Shown here piece by piece: positions 35,226-45,070 of a stretch of 64,000 nt of DNA (position 1 is the first letter of the stretch; every line of letters begins with the position of its first letter). The notes below the pieces were generated by a model that saw only the letters and a program-made list of their open reading frames with translations, was not told the origin of the DNA and made no database searches. Made by a program: the position numbers and the translations under genes. Origin of the DNA: Paraburkholderia sp. (lineage in GTDB: Bacteria > Pseudomonadota > Gammaproteobacteria > Burkholderiales > Burkholderiaceae); NCBI RefSeq assembly GCF_024281035.1, contig NZ_JAMXLH010000037.1, positions 1 through 64,000 of the forward strand, read 5' to 3'.

Positions 35226-36257
35226 ATGTCTCCTCCAGTCTCTAACGCGCGCCACGTCGTCTTCGCCGTCGCTCCCAATCTCGTGCTGCTCGACGCCTGC
35301 GGGCCCATCGAGGCGTTCTGGCGCGCCGAACTCATGGTGCGCGCCGGACATCTGGCACAGCCCGCACAGCCCGCGCACGGCGAGCCGTGTGCCTACCGCG
35401 TCACCGTCGCCTCGCTGGCGGGCGGCGTGCTGCCTACCTTCGCGGGCCTGCCGGTCGTCACGGAGCGGCTCGACGCGCTCGACTGCGCCAGCATCGATAC
35501 GCTGATCGTGCCGGGCGTCCCCATCGACGACACGACGCTCCTGCAGCCCGAACTCGTCGCGTGGATTGCCGCTTGCGCACCGCGCGTACGGCGTGTCGCG
35601 TCGATCTGCACGGGGGCGTTCTATCTCGCGGCGGCGGGGTTGCTCGACGGACGCCGCGCGACGACCCACTGGCGCAATGCGGAGCAACTGAAGCGGTGCT
35701 TTCCGGCGGTCGATGTCGATCCCGATCCGATCTTCCTGTGCGACGTGCGCGGCTCAAGCGTTGTCTGGACGTCGGCGGGCGTGACGGCGGGCATCGACCT
35801 CGCGCTTGCGCTGATCGAAGAGGATTGCGGGCATGCGGTGGCAATCGAGGCCGCGCGGCGGCTAGTCGTGTTCATGAAGCGGCCTGGCGGCCAGGCGCAG
35901 TTCAGCGAGCCGCTGGCCGCGCAGACGTCGGCGGGCGGCACCTTCGACGCGCTGCACGGCTGGATGGCGGCGAATCTTCATCGGGAACTGAGCGTCGACC
36001 GTCTGGCCGAGGCGGCGCGCATGAGTCCGCGCACTTTCGCGCGCCGCTATGTCGAGGCGATGGGGCGCACGCCCGCGCGCACCGTGGCGGCGATGCGCGT
36101 CGAAGCCGCCGCGCATGCGCTCCTCCAGTCGCGCCGGCCGCTCAAGCGGATCGCCGCCGATTGCGGCTTCGGCAGCGAACAGAACCTGCGACGCGCGTTC
36201 GAGCGCTCGTACGGCGTGCAGCCGCTCGATTACCGGGCGCGTTTCGCGGCGGCGTAG
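35226..36257 (+). CDS. GlxA-family regulator (DJ-1/PfpI domain plus AraC helix-turn-helix)
   Basis: A 343-residue regulator. Residues 10-200 are the DJ-1/PfpI-like domain (APNLVLLDACGPIEAFWRAE; ASICTGAFYLAAAGLLDGRRATTHW with the nucleophile-elbow Cys). Residues 235-340 carry two AraC helix-turn-helix motifs (LSVDRLAEAARMSPRTFARR and IAADCGFGSEQNLRRAFERS). Such proteins usually regulate amine, carnitine or amino acid catabolism. No such genes are adjacent, so the target is unknown. Confidence 0.92.
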   Translation: MSPPVSNARHVVFAVAPNLVLLDACGPIEAFWRAELMVRAGHLAQPAQPAHGEPCAYRVTVASLAGGVLPTFAGLPVVTERLDALDCASIDTLIVPGVPIDDTTLLQPELVAWIAACAPRVRRVASICTGAFYLAAAGLLDGRRATTHWRNAEQLKRCFPAVDVDPDPIFLCDVRGSSVVWTSAGVTAGIDLALALIEEDCGHAVAIEAARRLVVFMKRPGGQAQFSEPLAAQTSAGGTFDALHGWMAANLHRELSVDRLAEAARMSPRTFARRYVEAMGRTPARTVAAMRVEAAAHALLQSRRPLKRIAADCGFGSEQNLRRAFERSYGVQPLDYRARFAAA

Positions 36258-36392
36258 TTCTACACATTCTTCTGCACATTGCTGTGCGGTTTTCGACAGG
36301 GCTTTCCGTGCGGCGCGGTTCGTGGGACGCTTGCTGTGCGGCGCGTGCCAGACGGGGCACGCGCAGGCGCAGCGCCGCGATGGCTGCGCCCG

Positions 36393-36398
36393 TATAAT
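36393..36398 (+). promoter_or_regulatory. -10 element before the thioesterase gene
   Basis: TATAAT in CCGTATAATCG, 58 bp before the ATG. No clear -35 is present at 17 bp. Confidence 0.5.
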
Positions 36399-36456
36399 CG
36401 ACGCCTCCCGAGACAACCCCCCCGCGCGAGCGGACATCCCACGAGCGGAGCCCATC

Positions 36457-36960
36457 ATGAGTACGCCATCCCAGCCGCTGGACCGTTCGGAAACGACGTT
36501 TCGCTTCCTTGCCGAGCCGACCTCGGTGAATTTCGGCGGCAAAGTGCACGGCGGTGCGCTGATGAAATGGATCGACGAAACCGCCTACGCGTGCGCCGCC
36601 GTCTGGTCGGGCCGCTATTGCGTGACGGTGAGCGTCGGCAACATCCGCTTTCGGCGGCCGATTCAGGTCGGCAACATGGTCGAGCTGCGTGCGCGCGTCG
36701 TCGCGACGGGCCGTACGTCGATGCACATTCACATCACCGTGCACGCGGGCGATCCGAAGAGCGGCCAGTTGCGGCTCACGACCGATTGCCTGGTCGTGTT
36801 CGTCGCCGTCGACGAAAACAACAATCCGATTCCGGTGCCGTCGTTCGTGCCGGAAACCGACGAGCAGAAGCGTCTTGCCAAATACGCGCTCGACGTGAAG
36901 GAAGCGCTCGATGCGATCGTCGAACTGAAACCCGACGAAGTTGCGAAGGGCGTCGTTTAG
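36457..36960 (+). CDS. Acyl-CoA thioesterase (hotdog fold)
   Basis: A 167-residue single hotdog-domain thioesterase of the YciA/cytosolic acyl-CoA hydrolase type. Key block: SVNFGGKVHGGALMKWIDET (catalytic Asp), then VGNIRFRRPIQVGNMVELRA and the C-terminal VDENNNPIPVPSFVPETDEQ. It hydrolyses acyl-CoA to the free acid and CoA; the chain-length preference is not readable. The frame is open upstream but ATG 36457 gives the family length. Confidence 0.92.
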   Translation: MSTPSQPLDRSETTFRFLAEPTSVNFGGKVHGGALMKWIDETAYACAAVWSGRYCVTVSVGNIRFRRPIQVGNMVELRARVVATGRTSMHIHITVHAGDPKSGQLRLTTDCLVVFVAVDENNNPIPVPSFVPETDEQKRLAKYALDVKEALDAIVELKPDEVAKGVV

Positions 36961-36998
36961 TGCGTCTTTCAGGGCTTCGTTTGAAGCGGCGATGAAGA

Positions 36999-37023
36999 AC
37001 GGGCGGCCTGGGCCGTCCGTTTT
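36999..37023. terminator. Terminator between convergent thioesterase gene and fumC
   Basis: ACGGGCGGCC pairs with GGCCGTCCGT (one G-T pair) over a TG turn, followed by a short T-run. Confidence 0.7.
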
Positions 37024-37053
37024 CGTGTTTGCTTGCGTGCGCAATGAACGCCG

Positions 37054-38454
37054 CTACGCCTTCAGATTCCCGACCATCTCCTCGGGACGCACCCACTGGT
37101 CGAATTCCTGCTCGGTGACATGGCCGAGCGCGAGCGCCGCGGCCTTGAGCGTCGTGCCTTCCTTGTGCGCCTTCTTGGCGATCTGCGCGGCCTTGTCGTA
37201 GCCGATGTGCGGATTGAGCGCGGTGACGAGCATCAGCGATTCGTTGAGCAGCGTGTCGATGCGCGCGCGGTTCGGCTCGATGCCCACGGCGCAATGGTCG
37301 TTGAACGAGAGCACGCCGTCCGCGAGCAGGCGAATCGACTGCAGCACGTTGTGCGCGATCATCGGGCGAAATACGTTCAATTCGAAATTGCCGCTCGCGC
37401 CGCCCACATTCACGGCGACGTCGTTGCCGAACACCTGGCAGCAGAGCATGGTAACTGCTTCGGATTGCGTAGGATTAACCTTGCCTGGCATGATCGAACT
37501 GCCGGGCTCATTCTCGGGAATCGACAATTCGCCCAGCCCGCAACGCGGTCCGCTCGCGAGCCAGCGAATATCGTTGGCGATTTTCATGAGGCTCGCGGCG
37601 ACGGTCTTGAGCGCGCCGTGCGCGAATACCAGCGCATCGGCGGCGGCCATCACCTCGAACTTGCTCGGGGCCGTTACGAAGGGCACGCCGGTGAGCCTGC
37701 CGATCGTTTCGGCCACCTTCTGCGCGAACTGCGGGTGCGCATTCAGTCCCGTGCCGACTGCCGTGCCGCCCTGCGCGAGTTCGTACAGATGCGGCAGCGC
37801 CGATTGCACATGGCGGATGCCCTGATCGAGCTGCGCGACATAGCCGGAAAACTCCTGGCCGAGCGTGAGCGGCGTGGCGTCCTGCAGGTGCGTGCGGCCG
37901 ATTTTCACGATGTCGGCGAAAGCCCGTGACTTGCCGTCGAGCGTGTCGCGCAGCGTCTTCAACGCGGGCAGCAGATGCTTGACGACGCCGTACGCGGCGG
38001 CGACGTGCATCGCCGTGGGGAACACGTCGTTCGACGACTGGCCGCGGTTCACATCGTCGTTTGGATGGACGAGGCGCGCTTCGCCGCGCTCGCCGCCCAG
38101 AATCTCGCTCGCGCGGTTCGCGATCACCTCGTTGAGGTTCATGTTGGTCTGCGTGCCGGAGCCGGTTTGCCAGACCGCGAGCGGGAATTCGCCGGGATGT
38201 TTGCCGGCGATGATCTCGTCGGCGGCCTGCATGATGGCGTGCGCCTTTTTCTCGTCGAGCACGCCGAGCCCGAGATTCACCTCGGCTGCCGCGCGCTTGA
38301 TCGTGGCCAGCGCGGTGATCAGCTCCGGCGACTGCTTCTCGGTGGAAATGCGGAAATTCTGCAGGGAGCGCTGCGTCTGCGCGCCCCAGAGGCGCGCGGC
38401 CGGCACGGCGATTTCGCCGAACGTGTCGCGTTCCATTCTTGTGTCTTCGGTCAT
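37054..38454 (-). CDS. fumC: Fumarate hydratase class II
   Basis: FumC, 466 residues, the iron-free fumarase of the TCA cycle. N-terminal [14 protein letters not shown], middle [19 protein letters not shown] and [20 protein letters not shown], and the family signature [13 protein letters not shown] are all seen. It is stable to superoxide, unlike class I enzymes. Start 38454 ([13 protein letters not shown]) matches the usual N-terminus; Met 38436 is an alternative. Confidence 0.98.
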   Translation of the reverse strand: MTEDTRMERDTFGEIAVPAARLWGAQTQRSLQNFRISTEKQSPELITALATIKRAAAEVNLGLGVLDEKKAHAIMQAADEIIAGKHPGEFPLAVWQTGSGTQTNMNLNEVIANRASEILGGERGEARLVHPNDDVNRGQSSNDVFPTAMHVAAAYGVVKHLLPALKTLRDTLDGKSRAFADIVKIGRTHLQDATPLTLGQEFSGYVAQLDQGIRHVQSALPHLYELAQGGTAVGTGLNAHPQFAQKVAETIGRLTGVPFVTAPSKFEVMAAADALVFAHGALKTVAASLMKIANDIRWLASGPRCGLGELSIPENEPGSSIMPGKVNPTQSEAVTMLCCQVFGNDVAVNVGGASGNFELNVFRPMIAHNVLQSIRLLADGVLSFNDHCAVGIEPNRARIDTLLNESLMLVTALNPHIGYDKAAQIAKKAHKEGTTLKAAALALGHVTEQEFDQWVRPEEMVGNLKA

Positions 38455-38558
38455 GGTCCACTCCGGTGGATGGTGCGGCGCCGACTCGCGGGGTCGAAGC
38501 CCGACGTCGGATCGCGCACTCAAAGCGCGCGGTCGGCGTTTGCAGTCGAAGCTCGCGG

Positions 38559-40304
38559 TTAAAGCTGATTGTCGAGCGGCAACAGCAAGAATAGCCCGGT
38601 TAGCACGTTCCGGTAGAAACCCGCGTGGGGATCGAGGTTGTAGGTGTGAACCACGCCGTTCTCCACGTCGGTCCACACGAGCGGTGAATGCGCGGCGGTG
38701 TTGCCCGTAAGCTGCGCACCTTCTTCGGGCGTGGCGAGCGTCACGCGGTAGCTGAGTTCGGGCGAAGTCGCGCGCGCGAAATAGCTGGCGACTTCGTGTG
38801 CGAGCGTGGGGCTGTCGATCGTGAGCGCGAGTTCGGTGTTGAGACGCGCCGAGCGCGGATCGAGATTGAGCGAACCGATCACGAGCGTGCGCTCGTCGAT
38901 CACGTAAGCCTTCGCGTGCAGGCTCGCTCGCGAGCCCGAACCCGCGATGCCGCGCAGGCGCAGATCCCGCCGCCCGGGTTGGGTCGGCTTGAACTCGTAG
39001 AGTTCGGCGCCCGCGTGCAGAAGCGGCACGCGGTAGGGGCTGTAGCCGGCCTGCACGGCGATGGCGTCGGTCGCGGCGAGCGAGTTGGTGAGGATCGCGA
39101 CGCGCACGCCGTGCGCGCTCAGCTTGTGCACTTCCTGTACGCCCGTATCGTGCGGCACGAAATACGGCGTGAACACGAGCACGCTCGTCTGCGCGGTGCG
39201 GATGCGCTCGATCAGCGAGCGCATCGCGTCGCCTGGCTGTGCGCTCTGCGTCTCTTGTGCATTGGCGATCTTGCCGGGCGAATCGGCGACGAACGTGCAA
39301 TCCGCCCAGTCGAGCCCCAACTGGTGCCCGGCGATCTGCGCGGCAAGCGGAGTGGCGTTCAGCGGCTTCGCATCGTACGGGTCGGCGTTCTTGTGCCAGT
39401 GCTCGCGCAACATGTTGCGCGCGTTGTCGAGTTCGTGCTGATCGAAGGTCTGATGATTCAGCGCGCTGAGCGGATACGACATGCTGCTGTTCCAGTAGTC
39501 GTCGAAACTCGCCGACACCTGCGCGGCGACCGGACCGGCCGCGAGCACGTCGAGGTCGGTGAACTGCAGCGTCGGGCTTGCGCTGAAGTACTCGTCGCCG
39601 AGATTGCGGCCGCCGACGATCGCCAGCTGGTTGTCGACGATCATCGCCTTGTTGTGCATGCGGCGCGTGAACTGGTCGAGGTCGGTGAACAGGTTCGCCG
39701 TGCGCGTGAACAGGCTCTCCTGCGCGCTGCCGTACGGATTGAACACGCGGATCTCGATCAGCGGGTGCGTGTTCAGCGCGGCCATCAGGCTGTCGATGTC
39801 GTGAAAGTTCAGATCGTCGACGAGCATGCGCACGCGCACGCCGCGATCGGCCGCGTAGAGCGCCGCGCCGAGCAGCAGCTTGCCGGTCGTGTCCTCGTTC
39901 GCGATGTAGTACTGCAGATCGAGCGTGCGCGTCGCCGCACGGGCGAGTGCGATGCGCATCTGGAGCGCGTCGGTGCCGGTGGCGAGCAGGCGAAAGCCCG
40001 ACTGGCCAGGATGCGCGGCCTCGGGCGCCGCGAGCGCGGCGTGAAGCGGCGTATCCGCGGAGGGTGACAGTGCGTGCGTGGTCTGGCGCGGGAGTGCCGT
40101 GGCGGGCGGACGTGTCGCGCACGCTGTGACGAGCGAGGCGCAGAGCACCGCGAAAAGCAAGAGGAGACGGGTTCGTGCAAAGAACACGATGCGCCGTGTG
40201 CGGCGCGCGCGGGAGCGGGCGGGGGACGGCGAGACGCGCTGCGCGTGCGTGGCCGCGCGGTTACGGCACGGCGAGGAATCGGTTGGGACTGGATGCGCGG
40301 TCAA
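38559..40304 (-). CDS. Phospholipase D family lipoprotein
   Basis: A 581-residue protein with two HKD (phospholipase D) motifs: [20 protein letters not shown] near residue 215 and [20 protein letters not shown] near residue 460. A lipoprotein signal ([16 protein letters not shown]) lies at about residues 45-62, so it is probably outer-membrane anchored. Cardiolipin-synthase-like or phospholipase activity is possible. Start is uncertain: ATG 40304 leaves an unusually long N-terminus, and a GTG at 40187 gives a normal signal peptide but has no clear ribosome site. Confidence 0.85.
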   Translation of the reverse strand: MTAHPVPTDSSPCRNRAATHAQRVSPSPARSRARRTRRIVFFARTRLLLLFAVLCASLVTACATRPPATALPRQTTHALSPSADTPLHAALAAPEAAHPGQSGFRLLATGTDALQMRIALARAATRTLDLQYYIANEDTTGKLLLGAALYAADRGVRVRMLVDDLNFHDIDSLMAALNTHPLIEIRVFNPYGSAQESLFTRTANLFTDLDQFTRRMHNKAMIVDNQLAIVGGRNLGDEYFSASPTLQFTDLDVLAAGPVAAQVSASFDDYWNSSMSYPLSALNHQTFDQHELDNARNMLREHWHKNADPYDAKPLNATPLAAQIAGHQLGLDWADCTFVADSPGKIANAQETQSAQPGDAMRSLIERIRTAQTSVLVFTPYFVPHDTGVQEVHKLSAHGVRVAILTNSLAATDAIAVQAGYSPYRVPLLHAGAELYEFKPTQPGRRDLRLRGIAGSGSRASLHAKAYVIDERTLVIGSLNLDPRSARLNTELALTIDSPTLAHEVASYFARATSPELSYRVTLATPEEGAQLTGNTAAHSPLVWTDVENGVVHTYNLDPHAGFYRNVLTGLFLLLPLDNQL

Positions 40305-40496
40305 GCAGAGTCTCCGGGGCGAACGAGGCGCGCAGCGTTTCGTATTCGTTTCACGGCGTTCGCGAGGATTCTACGGGAAGCGGCGCAGCGGGCGCCGCGA
40401 GCCGTCCCGACGGCCGCCGTCGTTTCGGATCGGCTGGAAACGTCGGGACACGGGCGCATGCGACACTGCATTCGTCCTGAACGAATGGAGATGGCG

Positions 40497-40820
40497 ATGC
40501 ATGCAGCGAAGCCTGTGACGACCTTGAACGTCGCACGCGGAACGTGCCGCACATGGCGTGCCGCGCGTGGCGGCTGGCTGATCGTGCGCGCGTGCGCGTG
40601 GCGCGCGTGGGTCACGGTGGAGGGCGATCCCGCGGATTACTGGCTCGCGCCTGGCGAGGCGCTGCTTTTGGCGCACGGGGAGCGGGTCAGGATCGGCGGA
40701 TGGAACGAGGATGTCTGTTGCGAATGGCGCGCGCTCGATGCGGTGCCGAGGGTGCCGTTGGCGCTGCTGGTGCCGTCGATGCCATCGGTGCCGCTGGCGC
40801 CTTTGCGCGGCACGCACTGA
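40497..40820 (+). CDS. DUF2917 domain protein
   Basis: A 107-residue protein with GGWLIVRACAWRAWVTVEGD then PADYWLAPGEALLLAHGERV, the typical DUF2917 pattern. The start at 40497 has GGAG seven bases upstream; a start at 40491 or 40485 is also possible. The C-terminus is a short Pro/Leu/Val-rich tail (VPLALLVPSMPSVPLAPL). Function unknown. It is convergent with the MATE gene. Confidence 0.75.
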   Translation: MHAAKPVTTLNVARGTCRTWRAARGGWLIVRACAWRAWVTVEGDPADYWLAPGEALLLAHGERVRIGGWNEDVCCEWRALDAVPRVPLALLVPSMPSVPLAPLRGTH

Positions 40821-40839
40821 GCCTGACCCTCGCGGCGCT

Positions 40840-42237
40840 TCAGCCGCGCGCCGCCGATCCAGTGTCGCGGCGCAGGCTCCTGCGGTGAAAGCGCCACGTC
40901 ATCAGCAGCGCAACCGTGGCGAGCCCTGCGGCGAGGCCCCACCAGAGGCCGCGTGCACCAAGGCCGAAGTGGAACGCGAGCACATAGCCCGTGGGAAAGC
41001 CGATGCCCCAGTAGCCGAGCGTGGCCGCCAGCATCGGAATACGCGTGTCCTTGAGTCCGCGCAGGCAGCCCGATCCCACCGTCTGCACGCCGTCGACGAT
41101 CTGGAACAGCGCGGCCACACCGAGCAGCGACGTTGCGAGCGCGACGGTTGCCGCGTTGGCGGGGTCGTCCAGATGCAGATACAGGCCGACGATCCAGCGC
41201 GGCGCGAGCACCATCACGAGCGCCGACATCGACATGAATCCCACGCCGAGCCCGAGCGCGGCGAATCCCGCATGGCGCGCCGCGTGCGGTTGTCCCGCGC
41301 CGGCCCAGTAGCCGACGCGCACGTTGGCCGCCTGGCCGATCGCGAGCGGCACCATGAACGACACCGATGCGACGTTCAGCGCGATCTGGTGCGCCGCGAG
41401 CGGCATGGCGCCGAGCAGGCCCATCAGCAGGCCGGTGGCGAGGAACAGCGTGGCTTCGACGGCATAGGTGATCGCGACCGGCCAGCCGATCGAGACGAGT
41501 TCGCCCATCAGCGGCGCCGTGGGCCGCCGCGCGGCAACGAAATGCTGGTGCGAGGGCCGCAGGTGCAGGAGCGCCATCAGCACGATGGCGATGAGCCAGA
41601 CCGTGATCGCGGTGGCCGCAGCCGAGCCGAGGAACCCGAGCCGCGGCAGGCCCCACACGCCGTGGATGAGCCCGTAATTGAGAAAACCGTTGACGAACAC
41701 GCACGCGATCGATACCCAGAGCAGCCGTTTTCCCGCACCGATCGCGGGCAGGAACGAGCGCATGAGCCCCACGCCGATCAGGCTTGCGGGCGCGCCCCAG
41801 CGCAGCACCGCTGCGTATTCGCCGACGTGATGCGCAAGCAGCGCCGGCTCGCCGAGTGCGAGCAGGATGGGCGTCGCAAACGAGAGCAGCGCGAACGCGG
41901 GTAGCGCGAGCATCAGGGAGAGCGCGAAACCGGTCCAGTAGATATGCGGCACGTGGCTCTCGTTGTCCGCGCCGCGCGCCTGCGCGACGCTCACGCTCAC
42001 TGAGGTCAGCACGCCTTGCAGCACCGTCACGACGACGAAGAACAGGTTCGCGCCGAGCCCGCCTGCGGCGAGCGCGTCGGAGCCGAGGGAGCCGAGCAGC
42101 ACCGTGTCCGTGACGCCCATCGCCATCTGCGAAAGTTGTGCGATGGCGAGCGGCGCGGCGAGACGGGCGGTGTCGGCGGCGTGGCCGGTCAGCGTGGGTG
42201 GCGCGATGGCGCGCGCGGCGAGCGTCGGTCGAGTCAT
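40840..42237 (-). CDS. MATE family efflux transporter
   Basis: A 465-residue, 12-helix multidrug and toxin extrusion transporter of the NorM type. N-half: APLAIAQLSQMAMGVTDTVL and GGLGANLFFVVVTVLQGVLT. C-half: WPVAITYAVEATLFLATGLL and NVRVGYWAGAGQP. Start MTRPTL at 42237; an in-frame TTG is possible at 42246. It likely exports cationic compounds using Na+ or H+; the substrate is unknown. Confidence 0.93.
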   Translation of the reverse strand: MTRPTLAARAIAPPTLTGHAADTARLAAPLAIAQLSQMAMGVTDTVLLGSLGSDALAAGGLGANLFFVVVTVLQGVLTSVSVSVAQARGADNESHVPHIYWTGFALSLMLALPAFALLSFATPILLALGEPALLAHHVGEYAAVLRWGAPASLIGVGLMRSFLPAIGAGKRLLWVSIACVFVNGFLNYGLIHGVWGLPRLGFLGSAAATAITVWLIAIVLMALLHLRPSHQHFVAARRPTAPLMGELVSIGWPVAITYAVEATLFLATGLLMGLLGAMPLAAHQIALNVASVSFMVPLAIGQAANVRVGYWAGAGQPHAARHAGFAALGLGVGFMSMSALVMVLAPRWIVGLYLHLDDPANAATVALATSLLGVAALFQIVDGVQTVGSGCLRGLKDTRIPMLAATLGYWGIGFPTGYVLAFHFGLGARGLWWGLAAGLATVALLMTWRFHRRSLRRDTGSAARG

Positions 42238-42381
42238 GAAAAACAAGCGGCGCGAATAATCGCGCCGCGTATACGTTAGAGAGGAGAGGGCGTTCTGTCG
42301 AAGCTCACAGCTTATGGCCGGATGGCGGCGTTGTCGATCACGAAGCCCATTTTTGGTGCGAATTCTTTCAATCGGCTTCTT

Positions 42382-42603
42382 TCAATCGGCTTCGCGCACG
42401 GCGATGCGCGTGTCGCCGAGCAGCACCACCTGGCCCGCGCGAATCTTGCAGGTCTTGCGCAGTTCGACTTCGCCGTCCACCTTGACCGCGCCCGAAGCGA
42501 CGATCTGTTTGGCCGAGCCGCCGCTATCGGCGAGTCCGGTGATCTTCAGGAGGTTGTGCAGTTCGACGAAATCGCCGGTCAGCGTGAAATCGAGGTTAGG
42601 CAT
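42382..42603 (-). CDS. S4-domain RNA-binding protein (YbcJ-like)
   Basis: A 73-residue protein made almost only of an S4 RNA-binding domain: FVELHNLLKITGLADSGGSA then KQIVASGAVKVDGEVELRKT. This is the YbcJ family, thought to bind structured RNA. It stands alone between the MATE and helicase genes. Confidence 0.9.
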   Translation of the reverse strand: MPNLDFTLTGDFVELHNLLKITGLADSGGSAKQIVASGAVKVDGEVELRKTCKIRAGQVVLLGDTRIAVREAD

Positions 42604-42841
42604 GGCGTGTACGGTTCTCCGGCCTTTCAGACGGCCGGAATCGGGTGAGTCGAAGGGTTCGCATCATAAGCGATGTGATGCGGCCATGTGCTGCGGTCTT
42701 GTACCGTGCGTTGACCCAATGTCGGTGTTCTCGCACGCAACATGGCTTCAGAGAGGATACGCCGTGGCGCGCTGCGCCGAACCGCTGCCGTTCGGCCATA
42801 AATGCCGCCAGATCGCGGTGCGAACGGCGCTTGCGGGCGCG

Positions 42842-42861
42842 GGGTGTATGGATATACAGTA
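42842..42861 (+). promoter_or_regulatory. Candidate LexA (SOS) operator of the UvrD-type helicase gene
   Basis: The 20 bp matches the E. coli consensus at 15 positions; the right half (ATATACAGTA) is perfect and the left half is degenerate (GTGT in place of CTGT). It overlaps a possible -10 (TATACA 42853-42858, with TTGCGG 42831-42836 as -35 at 16 bp). If that promoter is used, the ATG at 42861 would be upstream of transcription start and the GTG at 42897 would be the true start. Confidence 0.6.
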
Positions 42862-42896
42862 TGCGTCGCCGCCCCCGATCCCTGACGCCCACTGCC

Positions 42897-45023
42897 GTGT
42901 CCACCGTTGTCGAAAACCCCGCTCCGAGCACCGCCGCCTGGCTCGCGAAGCTCAACGACGCGCAGCGCGCCGCCGTCGAACATGGCGGCCCCGGCGCATT
43001 CGCTCCGGGCGCGACGCTGCCGCCGCCGCTGCTCGTCATCGCGGGCGCGGGTTCGGGCAAAACCAATACGCTCGCCCATCGCGTCGCCCATCTGGTTGTC
43101 AACGGCGCCGATCCGCACCGTATCCTGCTGCTAACTTTCTCGCGGCGCGCGGCGCTCGAAATGACGCGCCGCGTCGGCCGCATCGCCGCCGGCGTGCCAG
43201 GCGCGGCGGCTACGCTCGCCCAGGGGCTCACGTGGGCGGGCACGTTTCATGGCATCGGCGCGCGCCTGCTGCGCGAGTACGCCGAACACATCGGCTTGTC
43301 GCCCGCGTTCACGATCAACGACCGTGAGGATTCCGCCGATCTGATGAACCTTGTGCGCCATGAGCTTGGTTTGTCGGCGAAAGACAAGCGCTTCCCGTCG
43401 AAGTCCACGTGTCTGGCCATCTACTCGCGGGTCGTCAACACCACGGATACGCTCGCGGAGGTCCTCAATCGGGCGTTCACGTGGTGCCTCGAATGGGAAC
43501 CGCAACTGCGCGCGCTCTTCGCGGCGTACGTCGATGCGAAGCAGAAGCAGAACGTCCTCGACTACGACGACCTGCTGCTCTACTGGGCGCACATGGCTGC
43601 CGAACCGTCGATTGCCGCCGATCTCGCGGCCCGCTTCGATCACGTTCTGGTGGACGAGTATCAGGACACCAACCGCCTGCAGGCCGCGATCCTGCTCGCG
43701 CTCAAGCCCGACGGGCGCGGGCTCACGGTGGTCGGCGACGACGCGCAGGCGATCTATTCGTTTCGCGGCGCGACCGTGCGCAACATCCTCGACTTCCCGG
43801 CGCACTTCGATCCGCCTGCGCGCCAGGTGACGCTCGAGCGCAACTACCGCTCGACGCAGCCGATTCTCGCCGCGTCCAACGCCGTGATCGACGCCGCGCG
43901 CGAGCGCTTCACGAAGAACCTCTGGAGCGAGCAGGCATCGGCGCAGCGTCCGCGTCTCGTGACCGTCGCGGACGAAGCCACCCAGGCGCGCTATGTGGTC
44001 GAGCAGATTCTCGCGGCGCGCGAGGAGGGCATGAAGCTCAAGCAGCAGGCCGTGCTGTTTCGCGCCGCGCACCACAGCGCGACGCTCGAAATCGAACTCG
44101 CGCGCCGCAACATTCCGTTCGTGAAGTTCGGCGGGCTGCGCTTTCTCGATGCCGCGCACGTCAAGGACGTGCTCGCGGTGCTGCGCTGGGCCGAGAATCC
44201 GCTTGACCGCGTCGCGGGCTTTCGCGTGACCCAGCTGATGCCGGGCGTCGGTCCGGCCACGGCTGCGCGGCTGCTCGATCAGGTTGCGGCGTGTACGGGC
44301 GCGTATCGCGCCGCCGAGGCGCTCGCCGCGTTCGCGCCGCCGCCGCGCGCGGCGGCCGACTGGGCCGCGTTCGCCGCGCTGATCGAGAACGTCGGTGCGC
44401 GTGCGACGCCGTGGCCCGCCGAATTCGAGCTGGTGCGGCGCTGGTACGAGCCGCATCTGGAGCGCAATCACGAAGACGCGTCCGCGCGGCTCGCGGACCT
44501 GCTGCAAATGGAGAGCATTGCGAGCACCTACGCGTCGCGCGAGCGCTTCCTCACGGAACTCACGCTCGATCCGCCGGATGCGACGAGCGCCGAATCGGCC
44601 GATCCGCTGCTCGACGAGGACTACCTGATTCTCTCGACGATCCATTCGGCCAAAGGGCAGGAGTGGCGCAACGTGTTCGTGCTCAACGGCGTGGATGGCT
44701 GCATTCCGTCCGATCTGGGCGCGGGCAGCGACGAGGAACTCGAGGAAGAGCGGCGTCTGCTGTATGTGGCGATGACGCGCGCGAAGGAAGATCTGCACAT
44801 TGTCGTGCCGCAGCGCTTCTACGTGCACAACCAGACTGCGTCGGGCGACCGCCATGTCTGGGCGTCGCGGACGCGTTTCATTGCGGCGTCCGCGCTGCCG
44901 CTCTTCGAGTCGTGCGCCTGGCCGCCCGCGCCCGTGGTGACGGCGCCGGGTGCCGCAGGCCTCGCGGCCGCCGCGAAAGCGAAGATCGAGATCGGCGCGA
45001 AGCTCCGGAAGATGTGGGAGTAG
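42897..45023 (+). CDS. UvrD/Rep-type ATP-dependent DNA helicase
   Basis: A superfamily 1A helicase of about 708 residues. Motif Ia/Q: LNDAQRAAVEHG; motif I: IAGAGSGKTNTLAHR; motif II: VDEYQDTNRLQ; motif III: LTVVGDDAQAIYSFRGA; motif IV: LERNYRSTQPIL; motif V/VI: LSTIHSAKGQEWRNVFV and YVAMTRAKEDL. The frame is open from 42861, but GTG 42897 (MSTVVENPAPS) is preferred because a promoter/LexA site overlaps 42861. UvrD unwinds DNA in excision and mismatch repair; whether this is the main UvrD or an accessory helicase cannot be told. Confidence 0.93.
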   Translation: MSTVVENPAPSTAAWLAKLNDAQRAAVEHGGPGAFAPGATLPPPLLVIAGAGSGKTNTLAHRVAHLVVNGADPHRILLLTFSRRAALEMTRRVGRIAAGVPGAAATLAQGLTWAGTFHGIGARLLREYAEHIGLSPAFTINDREDSADLMNLVRHELGLSAKDKRFPSKSTCLAIYSRVVNTTDTLAEVLNRAFTWCLEWEPQLRALFAAYVDAKQKQNVLDYDDLLLYWAHMAAEPSIAADLAARFDHVLVDEYQDTNRLQAAILLALKPDGRGLTVVGDDAQAIYSFRGATVRNILDFPAHFDPPARQVTLERNYRSTQPILAASNAVIDAARERFTKNLWSEQASAQRPRLVTVADEATQARYVVEQILAAREEGMKLKQQAVLFRAAHHSATLEIELARRNIPFVKFGGLRFLDAAHVKDVLAVLRWAENPLDRVAGFRVTQLMPGVGPATAARLLDQVAACTGAYRAAEALAAFAPPPRAAADWAAFAALIENVGARATPWPAEFELVRRWYEPHLERNHEDASARLADLLQMESIASTYASRERFLTELTLDPPDATSAESADPLLDEDYLILSTIHSAKGQEWRNVFVLNGVDGCIPSDLGAGSDEELEEERRLLYVAMTRAKEDLHIVVPQRFYVHNQTASGDRHVWASRTRFIAASALPLFESCAWPPAPVVTAPGAAGLAAAAKAKIEIGAKLRKMWE

Positions 45024-45070
45024 GCCGCTTCAGCGTGGGCGCCGGCCGGCCTGGTGTGGCTTGGTGCGGC

